A DNA stretch of 30,150 nt from the NCBI GenBank assembly GCA_022448645.1, contig JAKVBZ010000063.1:1-30150 (forward strand), written 5' to 3'. Both the position numbers and the translations under genes were made by a program. The number at the start of each line of letters is the position of its first letter. The stretch's first letter is position 1. A model generated the notes under the pieces. It had not been told where the DNA came from. It did not search any database and saw only the letters and a program-made list of their open reading frames with translations. Origin of the DNA: Pirellulaceae bacterium. GTDB lineage: Bacteria; Planctomycetota; Planctomycetia; Pirellulales; Pirellulaceae. Shown piece by piece: positions 23,823 to 30,150 of the stretch.

Positions 23823-26636
23823 CTACCCCACCTTCTTGATGGTCACGACCGTGTCGTGGAAAGCTTGTTGTCCACTCACGGGGTCTGGAGCAATTGGCAT
23901 GATTCGGTTTTGATTCCAGCCATTTCCTGTGTTGGGTTGCCAAGCATGTGGGTCACCGTTGGAGTGATCTTCCCACCACATGTTGCGTTCCCAATCGGCG
24001 TCACGGTAACCGACAGGGTCACATCCCTCCAACTGGCTGTTGTGGGCTGGCTGCCGCCGGGCCTGCGCCACACTCGTATACTGCCAATGGCCACAACTGT
24101 TACTCATGGCAATGACTCGAGGGTGGATGCCCTGCATCGTGACAATCGGCACGCGCATGGTTGCTAATTTGCGACGGTCCCCCGTTGCCTGCAAGTCATT
24201 CCGTTGAAGATGAGGTGACTGCTGTTGTAGTTCTCGGGAAAAGTACGAAGTGACTTCAATCCAATCGCCATCCTCAAGGCCAAATTCGGCGGCTGTATCG
24301 GGGTGGAGCCATGCCGGATTTGAATGCACGATTTCAGCCAACCACTTCAAGTTCATCGTGCGGCCGTGGTTGTGAACATTCCATTTAAAACTTGTCATTA
24401 CCAACTCGGTTTCCGCTAATTCACGATGTTCTACAGGCTGAAACCAGGACGGCATGGAGTCCACAGCAACATCGTGACCGGCATGTTTTTTCGGGCGATT
24501 TTTTGTCCGGGTGATGCCGCTTTGAGCAATTAATTCACTACAGTCTTCGTTCTTTCCAATTTTATGCACGAACAAACTGCGGACTTCCAGTTTTCTTGTA
24601 GGAGTGGCAAAGCCACGTAACGCTCGTCCATCCTGCATGATACCGATGCCTACGCCATCTTTGGTGATGACTCCCGTCTGCTCGTCGACAACAGCATCTT
24701 GCAATTCTTCTTTGGTCAGTTCTCGAACATACGGTTCGTAAAACGGCTCCTGGTCACCTTCCCAAAATCCTTCGTCCAAAAGTCGATCCAGTCCCTTTTT
24801 GCCCGTGGCGGGATTCTCAGGAACGTTACTGGCCCATTGCTCCATATACTCGTCCGGACTCTGCTCGAACCATTTCTCCATTCCTCCACCAATACGTTTG
24901 GCCAGTTCTGGAAAAAATTCTCGCACATCTTTGGATTCTCCCAACGGGCGAATCATAGGCGTCCTCACTCCCACGTATGGTTTTAAATTGTAGGAGGCAC
25001 GCGCGTCTAAATCCCAGCGTTCCAGGTATGTGGCCCACGGCAGGACGATGTCTGCGTAATGAGCCGTTTCGTTATAAAAGCAATTGATGCAAACGTGGAA
25101 CTCAATCAGTTTTTCATCGGTGAGCACTTGTTGAGTCAGGCTTTCTTCCGGCCACGTGAGCGGGGAGTCCAGGTTGTAGGTCATGTAGGCCTGTAACTTG
25201 GCACGACCTTGAAGTAAGTAAAGATAAACCAGCTCGCCAACCCTCATTCGCCTCCAAACATTCGCCAAAGGATATTCCGGTGGGTCTTCTAAGACACTCC
25301 ATGTTTTAGCTTTGGGGGGCATCGTGGGAGTTTTGACAATAGGATCTAATCCGCTCCACGGCGACCAACACCAGCCACCCTGCTTGCCCACGCTGCCTAC
25401 GATGGCATTCAATAGATGTATGGCGCGGTCGTTGTAATAGCCGTTCAGATGCGCTGAACTGCCTCGGTTGCACATCGTCGTGCAGGCTGGTGCCGCTTGG
25501 GCAAATTCACGAGCAATGCGGCGGATATCCGCCGCATTGATACCGCTAACGTGGGAAGCCCATTCCGGAGTGTAAGGCTCCAGATGCTGGCGTAAATCGG
25601 TGACGGAAACGTTCGTCCACGTTTCGATAAAGTCAGCATGATGTAGGTTCTCAAAAATAATCGTGTGGCTCATCGCCAACGCCACAGCGCCATCGGTTCC
25701 AGGAAACGGTGCAAACCATTCGTCGCTTGCACCTGCCGTGTTGGAAAGCCGCACATCGAACGTGACAAGTTTGGCCCCGTTGTTGAATCGTCCGTTTTGA
25801 ATGCGCTGTGCGAACGGCACGTGGCCTTGATGTGCCTCAAAGGCGTTACTGCCGAAGTTTAGAATGTATTTGGAATGTTCGACATCATTTAGATCCCAGT
25901 CGCTCTCCCACAAGTACGTCAAATTTGCCGCGCGTCGATTTCCCGAACAAAGAGCCCGATGGCTCAATTGGGTGGCTGTCCCGAACGCGTCTAAAAATCG
26001 TTTAAGCGCATCCTTGCTCCGCTGGCGACCTTGATGAAAAGCAAATTCTTCGGGTTTGCCGCTCTCACGAATGGCCTTCAATTTGACTGCAATCTCATCG
26101 AGAGCCTCATCCCAACTCACGCGTTTCCATTTACCCTCACCACGGGCCCCCACTCGTTTCAAGGGATACAGCAACCGTTCTGGGTGATATAAATGGTTTA
26201 GGCCTGCGTGCCCACGAGCACACAAACGACCTCGGCTATTCGGATCGCGAGGGTTGCCTTCAATCTTGATAACCCGACCGTCCTTGACGTAACCGAGGAT
26301 GCCGCACACCGAGCTACAAAGTTGGCACATCCCGGGGATGGTTTTAACGTCGCGGTACTTTTCTCGGTCAGGCCAGTTGCGTTTGGCCTGTGGTCCTGGC
26401 AAATGGCAAACGCCGGGTAAAGGCCCGAAACCTCCGACCTCATACGGGTCGGCCTTTATTTTGAGCCATTTTTCTAGATCGACGCGGCGAGACAAATCTT
26501 CCTTGGAAGTATTCTCGTTGTCGGACGGATCTTTCGATGTGTCACCAGATCCCCATGCTGGTGCGATGGCTGACGCCGCTCCGGCAGCCAGCCCCAAACG
26601 CAAAAAGCGACGACGGCTTGTATTTTCTTTTGGCAT
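23823..26636 (-). CDS. Tat-exported molybdopterin oxidoreductase, catalytic subunit (PhsA/PsrA/TtrA-like)
   Basis: A 937-residue Mo/W-bis-MGD enzyme of the DMSO-reductase superfamily. The N-terminus carries a twin-arginine signal (SRRRFLRLG, 7-15) and a hydrophobic region ending near 30, so it is exported folded. A [4Fe-4S] site follows: Cys104, 107, 111 and 139 (CQLCSSVC, then LCARGHAG). Cys230 in HRALCSGNRRA sits where the metal ligand is expected, a Cys-ligated type like polysulfide, thiosulfate or tetrathionate reductases. The cofactor-binding C-terminal domain is present (HNHGRTMNLKWLAE, then GLEDGDWIEV). The Fe-S subunit is encoded 47 bp upstream and a TorD-like chaperone downstream. 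Substrate and direction are unknown; arsenate-type or alternative complex III-related roles cannot be excluded. Confidence 0.9.
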   Translation of the reverse strand: MPKENTSRRRFLRLGLAAGAASAIAPAWGSGDTSKDPSDNENTSKEDLSRRVDLEKWLKIKADPYEVGGFGPLPGVCHLPGPQAKRNWPDREKYRDVKTIPGMCQLCSSVCGILGYVKDGRVIKIEGNPRDPNSRGRLCARGHAGLNHLYHPERLLYPLKRVGARGEGKWKRVSWDEALDEIAVKLKAIRESGKPEEFAFHQGRQRSKDALKRFLDAFGTATQLSHRALCSGNRRAANLTYLWESDWDLNDVEHSKYILNFGSNAFEAHQGHVPFAQRIQNGRFNNGAKLVTFDVRLSNTAGASDEWFAPFPGTDGAVALAMSHTIIFENLHHADFIETWTNVSVTDLRQHLEPYTPEWASHVSGINAADIRRIAREFAQAAPACTTMCNRGSSAHLNGYYNDRAIHLLNAIVGSVGKQGGWCWSPWSGLDPIVKTPTMPPKAKTWSVLEDPPEYPLANVWRRMRVGELVYLYLLQGRAKLQAYMTYNLDSPLTWPEESLTQQVLTDEKLIEFHVCINCFYNETAHYADIVLPWATYLERWDLDARASYNLKPYVGVRTPMIRPLGESKDVREFFPELAKRIGGGMEKWFEQSPDEYMEQWASNVPENPATGKKGLDRLLDEGFWEGDQEPFYEPYVRELTKEELQDAVVDEQTGVITKDGVGIGIMQDGRALRGFATPTRKLEVRSLFVHKIGKNEDCSELIAQSGITRTKNRPKKHAGHDVAVDSMPSWFQPVEHRELAETELVMTSFKWNVHNHGRTMNLKWLAEIVHSNPAWLHPDTAAEFGLEDGDWIEVTSYFSRELQQQSPHLQRNDLQATGDRRKLATMRVPIVTMQGIHPRVIAMSNSCGHWQYTSVAQARRQPAHNSQLEGCDPVGYRDADWERNMWWEDHSNGDPHAWQPNTGNGWNQNRIMPIAPDPVSGQQAFHDTVVTIKKVG

Positions 26637-26683
26637 ATTTAAATATTCGCAGATGTCTTGAACCGGACTTCGATACTCAATTG

Positions 26684-27511
26684 CTATTCAGGGAGCTCTT
26701 TCTGTTTCCAGTTGTAAATATTGTAAGTATCACCATGATACGATTCTCCTTCGCGGGGAATGTCCGATTCGACTTCGACTGGTGCCGGGCCGGCAAACCA
26801 CATGCGAGGCTTTGTCTCTTTCTCAGGACGCAATTGCACCAGCTCTAGTTCGTTGGCCTCGGCTTCTGCCATTGCCTGGCTGATATCAGATTGGTCGTCA
26901 TTCAAGTCGCCAAAATGGAGCGCCCCGGCCGGACAAGTCGGCACACACGCCGGCTGCATGTCATGCTCAAGCCGATGGTAACAGTTGTGGCATTTCACGG
27001 CCTGTTTCGCGACAGGATCCAAATAAATGGCACCGTACGGACAAACTTCGACACAAGCGCCGTGTCCCGAGCAGATGTTGTAGTCGACCGCTACCGTGCC
27101 ACCGACTTCCTTGTGGAGCGCTCCACATGGACACGCTTTGATGCACGGTGCATCCTCGCAATGCTGGCATGTCATTGGCAGGAAAACTCGTGCGACCTGA
27201 GGAAATTCGCCCACATCTTTGTAAATGGTTTGTCGGATGAAGTTCCCCAGGGGCACGTCATTTTCCGCCTTACAACTTACCTCACAGGCATGACACCCAA
27301 AGCACCGTCGAGTGTCTACGAACCAACCGAGTTTCTTGCCATCATCTGGTGGCGTGATCCGTTCCTGCCAACGTTCTTCTGGCTGAAACGGGGTCTCCGA
27401 CGTCTCCGATCCTTGCGAAAGGCTAGACGAAGCAGCAAAAGGTGCCGCCGCCGCGACGGCTGTTTCTTTGATGAATTCTCGTCGGTCCGATTCTTTTTTC
27501 TCGTGCGACAT
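26684..27511 (-). CDS. Exported four-cluster Fe-S electron-transfer subunit
   Basis: The electron-transfer partner (DmsB/PsrB/TtrB type) of the molybdoenzyme, 275 residues. The N-terminus reads DRREFIKETA (9-18) followed by an Ala-rich stretch, a Tat-like signal of its own, as in TtrB. Cluster motifs in order: Cys70, 73, 76, 80; Cys115, 118, 123, 127; Cys147, His150, Cys153, Cys157; Cys174, 177, 189, 193. The third motif, CSGHGACVEVC, has His where the second Cys normally stands, the position occupied by Trp in the [3Fe-4S] site of nitrate reductase NarH. AAGG five bases before the ATG supports the start. It is the first gene of the set; no NrfD-type membrane anchor follows. Confidence 0.9.
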   Translation of the reverse strand: MSHEKKESDRREFIKETAVAAAAPFAASSSLSQGSETSETPFQPEERWQERITPPDDGKKLGWFVDTRRCFGCHACEVSCKAENDVPLGNFIRQTIYKDVGEFPQVARVFLPMTCQHCEDAPCIKACPCGALHKEVGGTVAVDYNICSGHGACVEVCPYGAIYLDPVAKQAVKCHNCYHRLEHDMQPACVPTCPAGALHFGDLNDDQSDISQAMAEAEANELELVQLRPEKETKPRMWFAGPAPVEVESDIPREGESYHGDTYNIYNWKQKELPE

Positions 27512-27634
27512 GTTGACCTTAAATCAAAGGAAAGATTCTCTTAATGAGGCGACGGCGCCTACCGCAGGCATGGTGCGAGCGAGTGTGGTTTTCGTGTTGC
27601 TATGGCTAACTTGAATTTCATGGTCTAGTTTTTA

Positions 27635-27674
27635 AGGCCCCGCTTGGGACGTCGATTTGTCGACGCATGGGCCT
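27635..27674. other. Nested inverted repeat between two minus-strand genes
   Basis: An outer stem AGGCCC (27635-27640) with GGGCCT (27669-27674) encloses an inner perfect hairpin CGTCGA (27650-27655) with TCGACG (27660-27665), loop TTTG. It lies 18 bp past the transglutaminase stop and before the Fe-S subunit gene. It may limit readthrough, but the minus-strand tail after the stem is TTAAAAAC rather than a T-run, so termination is only a guess. Confidence 0.4.
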
Positions 27675-27691
27675 GTTGACGACCGTTCCGT

Positions 27692-28705
27692 TCACAAATT
27701 CTCATCGTCATACGATACCTGCAAATGGATCTGTTCTGAGGATAGTGCCGTACCACCGACTTCGACGTACGGATAAATGAAATAATTTAATGGAGGCCCA
27801 GTTTGTCGGGGAACCAATTCGATGTCACGCCCAATGGTAAAAGTTACTCGATCCTCGGTTAAGTTACCAAAATAATACTCCTTCAATTCTGGGTGTTTGT
27901 CCGCTTCAGAAATGTCTACAGGAATCCAGCCGTTTTCCTTCACGTAAAACGAAGCCCAGCAGTGATACCCGTTCATCGTTCCATTTCCATGTTTTGGCGG
28001 TAGAGGAAAACCCATTTCAAATCGGGCTGGCAATCCTTGTGCGCGAGCCAACGAGATGAACAGACTATGAAAGTCAGTGCAATTTCCAAACCGACTGTCA
28101 CACACCCACAAGACGTCACCCCGTCCGTAACCCGGCTGCGATTTGTCATAGCGTACGTAATCATCAACCAAGTCGTAGAGCAAGCGTGCTCCAGCAACCG
28201 TGTCGGACCTTTTTGGTAAGTCTTGAATCAATTCCGTTGGTATTCCTACGATCGGTACGTTCTTGTTGGGTAGTAGGAACTTCTCTGAGTTCAACGCCAG
28301 CCGTTCGGCGTAGGGTTGCCTATCAACGAAGGCCCGTACTTCTCGGCGGACCACGTGGTAGGTCATCACAAAAGACACTTTGCTGGCCGGTGGCTCGACA
28401 AAATGAAAGGTGAGCATCTCATTTCCATACACCGGCTCTCTCGTCACTTCATACTTCGCGGGAATATCGACATCCAGCAACTGAACGTCCTGAGCGATGT
28501 TGGAGGGTGGAATCGGCAACCATACCCGAATATCGCCATCTTCTGGTATTCCGCTTAATTCAACAGCATAAGTCAGACGAAAACTTCGAGTCGCAGGCTC
28601 ACCGGGATCAGGTGTTAGCTCCTGCCCACGCACCCTGTAGGCCAACAAAAGCCCCAGGCTGAGGAATAACACGACGTGGCTCAAAGAGATTCGTTGATGA
28701 CTCAT
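27692..28705 (-). CDS. Exported transglutaminase-like protein
   Basis: A transglutaminase-core (papain-like) protein of 337 residues. A signal peptide spans about 1-27 (VVLFLSLGLLLAY, likely cut near RVRG). A beta-rich N-terminal domain (about 40-125) contains RVWLPIPP, as in many bacterial transglutaminase-like proteins. The catalytic triad is readable: Cys209 in FGNCTDFHSLF, His248 in GYHCW and Asp264 in IPVDISEA. Such proteins act as peptidases or amide-cleaving enzymes at the cell surface more often than as cross-linkers; the substrate is unknown. I chose the ATG at 28705 because GGGGA lies seven bases upstream; an ATG at 28717 and a GTG at 28750 are alternatives. It is divergent from the LysR gene. 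Confidence 0.88.
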   Translation of the reverse strand: MSHQRISLSHVVLFLSLGLLLAYRVRGQELTPDPGEPATRSFRLTYAVELSGIPEDGDIRVWLPIPPSNIAQDVQLLDVDIPAKYEVTREPVYGNEMLTFHFVEPPASKVSFVMTYHVVRREVRAFVDRQPYAERLALNSEKFLLPNKNVPIVGIPTELIQDLPKRSDTVAGARLLYDLVDDYVRYDKSQPGYGRGDVLWVCDSRFGNCTDFHSLFISLARAQGLPARFEMGFPLPPKHGNGTMNGYHCWASFYVKENGWIPVDISEADKHPELKEYYFGNLTEDRVTFTIGRDIELVPRQTGPPLNYFIYPYVEVGGTALSSEQIHLQVSYDDENL

Positions 28706-28895
28706 AAACGTCCCCATTTCCCCAATGAACTCTGAAGCGGCTCCGACCACCTTATCCGAATCCGCTCCCTACAGGCCTGTTTCGTAAGTCCCTTTCCATA
28801 AATATCTGTGATTACTCATCGGATCCGGCGCCAAATAACCTAACAAAACACGCTTGCTATTCACAGGGACGCCAGGCGGGCTATAAGATATCCTT

Positions 28896-29816
28896 GTGGA
28901 TCTTTGTCATCTGCACACTTTTGTCACGGCAGCAGACCTGGGAAGCTTTGCGGCAGCCGCAAAGTCACTACAGCTAAGTCAAGCAGCGGTCAGCCAGCAG
29001 ATTGGAATCTTAGAAGGTGAGCTTAGCGGGGTACTGTTTTCTCGACATGGGCGGGGAGTCTCTCTGACGAGTCGCGGAGAACAACTGTTAGGCTACGCCC
29101 GCCAAATCTTGGATCTGGCCGCCGAGGCAATGCAGCCAGAGCAGGTGAAATCGTCGAGCTTATCGGGAGAATTGACCATCGCCGCCAGTACCGTCCCTGC
29201 GGAATGGTTGATGCCGGAATTACTGGCTGAATTCCACAAGATTTGTCCGGGAATCCGTGAGTCGCTTATCGTGACCGACAGTTGCACAGCAATCGACATG
29301 GTGCAAACCGGCCAAGCGGAAATTGGATTCGTTGGCGCAGCGCCGGATTCTACAGCCTTACACGCGCAGCCAATCGCCGAAGATGAACTGAAGTTATTCT
29401 CTGCTGCAGGCCATCCCCTGGCTCAAAGAAAATCGCTCACACTACAACAGTTGTTTCGTGTACCACTCATACTGCGAGAGCCTGGTTCGGGAAGTCGGAA
29501 ATGTTTAGAGCAGGCTTTAGTCAATAAGGGCTATCGTGTATCTGATTTTAAAGTAGCCATGGAAGTCAACAACAACGAATCCATTCGAGCCGCTGTGGAC
29601 CGTCGAGTCGGCATGGCGTTTCTCTCGGACCGAACAACCAACGAATCAATAGACAGAATCGTTGTGCCAGTGCGGGGTTTTCATCCCAAACGACAGTTTT
29701 TTGTAATCCACCAAGACCCCGACCTGCTAGGGCCACTTGCTCAACGGTTCCTGCAATTTGCGGATCATTGGCGAAAATTGCACCGTTTAGACCGCAAAGC
29801 AAATGATGATCGATGA
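28896..29816 (+). CDS. LysR-family transcriptional regulator (CysB/CysL-like)
   Basis: A 306-residue LysR-type regulator. The N-terminal winged helix-turn-helix is typical: LHTFVTAADLGSFAAAAKSL, then LSQAAVSQQIGILEGEL and LFSRHGRGVSLTSRGEQLL. The effector domain begins with SSLSGELTIAASTVPAEWL, close to the subgroup that includes CysL and CbbR; the ligand cannot be inferred. The start is a GTG at 28896; no upstream ATG is in frame and no SD is clear. It is divergent from the transglutaminase gene (190 bp gap) and 202 bp before an enolase-superfamily gene. LysR regulators often control a divergent neighbour or themselves, so either flank is a candidate target. Confidence 0.93.
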   Translation: MDLCHLHTFVTAADLGSFAAAAKSLQLSQAAVSQQIGILEGELSGVLFSRHGRGVSLTSRGEQLLGYARQILDLAAEAMQPEQVKSSSLSGELTIAASTVPAEWLMPELLAEFHKICPGIRESLIVTDSCTAIDMVQTGQAEIGFVGAAPDSTALHAQPIAEDELKLFSAAGHPLAQRKSLTLQQLFRVPLILREPGSGSRKCLEQALVNKGYRVSDFKVAMEVNNNESIRAAVDRRVGMAFLSDRTTNESIDRIVVPVRGFHPKRQFFVIHQDPDLLGPLAQRFLQFADHWRKLHRLDRKANDDR

Positions 29817-30018
29817 ACGTTCTTTTTCGGTGATCTTCGCCTTTGCTCGGCTGTTTACATGCGCGACTCGTGATGATCGCTTGAAGTATAGTTCGGAAAG
29901 CTGAAAAGACTGGGGCGGAACGCGCAATAGCAACTGCAAAGTGTGACCTTTGTCTTTGCGAGGCTCTACAGATAACGGCACTTTATCTTGAGCACCCAAA
30001 AACGATATAGTAAGTCCT

Positions 30019-30150
30019 ATGACAAAGATCGTCCGTATCACTGCCACGGCACATTCAGTTCCTTTTGAAGGAGGTGCGATTCGTTTCGGATTAGGGACCA
30101 ACATCAAACGAGATGTTGTGATCGTTCGTGTGGTCGACGATGAAGGACGT
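30019..30150 (+). CDS. Enolase-superfamily protein (mandelate racemase-like), N-terminal fragment
   Basis: The first 44 codons of a gene cut by the window edge. It begins MTKIVRITATAHSVPF and reaches RDVVIVRVVDDEGR, which fits the N-terminal capping domain of mandelate racemase/muconate-lactonizing enzymes, where a VRV-x-D-x-G strand-turn is standard. Such enzymes abstract a proton next to a carboxylate, in sugar-acid dehydration, racemisation or dipeptide epimerisation; the metal-binding part lies beyond the edge, so activity is unknown. No good SD precedes the ATG. A minus-strand ORF (29787-30107) overlaps this start and is considered less likely. Confidence 0.6.
   Translation, partial: MTKIVRITATAHSVPFEGGAIRFGLGTNIKRDVVIVRVVDDEGR

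Noticed and set aside
26891..27544. Plus-strand 217-residue ORF opposite the Fe-S subunit
   Set aside because: Antisense to a gene with four clear cysteine motifs; composition is irregular and Arg/Phe-rich.
29787..30107. Minus-strand ORF of 106 residues with a signal-peptide-like stretch (IRTIFVIGLTISFLGAQ)
   Set aside because: It overlaps both the 3' end of the LysR gene and the start of the enolase-superfamily gene, has no ribosome-binding site, and the plus-strand reading has a recognisable family pattern. It could still be a real small secreted protein.

Overview
The window looks like chromosome from a planctomycete, probably Pirellulales-like. This is inferred from gene content: an Ole-type olefin pair next to a private fatty-acid synthase set, a tetrahydromethanopterin (H4MPT) C1 gene (mch) in an otherwise bacterial setting, an sRNA-dnaX-ybaB block, sigma-54, and a secreted hydrolase/beta-propeller fusion. 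Several genes start at TTG or GTG, some with a clear Shine-Dalgarno (SD) sequence and some without. No rRNA, tRNA, CRISPR, transposase or phage gene was found.

Layout. 1-800: a possible small minus-strand gene, then a gene-poor stretch. 808-2130 (minus): a small anchored protein and a short-chain dehydrogenase whose stop and start codons abut. 2307-3746 (plus): pyruvate kinase with a residue pattern expected for K+-independent enzymes. 3829-4404 (minus): four-helix membrane protein. 4485-7250 (plus): exported 921-residue alpha/beta-hydrolase plus beta-propeller protein.

7252-15995 (minus) is the most interesting part: eight co-directional genes, in transcription order oleC-like, oleD-like, fabF-like, ACP, two CrtI/CrtISO-like FAD oxidoreductases, fabZ-like and a divergent fabI-like gene. 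Together they encode elongation, dehydration, reduction, flavin-dependent (de)saturation and the last steps of head-to-head olefin synthesis. OleA and OleB are not in the window. My reading is a dedicated polyene lipid or hydrocarbon pathway.

16234-18583 (minus): a RimK-like ATP-grasp ligase, a possible 39-residue ORF, and mch (methenyl-H4MPT cyclohydrolase), pointing to H4MPT-linked C1 metabolism.

18661-21170 (plus): a promoter, a small SRP RNA not called by ORF prediction, dnaX and ybaB. dnaX carries a run of ten A after which both shifted frames stop within a few codons, a likely tau/gamma slippage site. 21425-23113 (plus): rpoN with a long extra C-terminal tail.

23128-27511 (minus): an exported complex iron-sulfur molybdoenzyme set (Fe-S subunit, Tat-exported Mo catalytic subunit, TorD-like chaperone) with no membrane anchor gene. 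27692-28705 (minus): exported transglutaminase-like protein. 28896-29816 (plus): LysR regulator. 30019 to the right edge (plus): the first 44 codons of an enolase-superfamily (mandelate racemase-like) gene. All functional calls come from reading motifs by eye; no database search was run.
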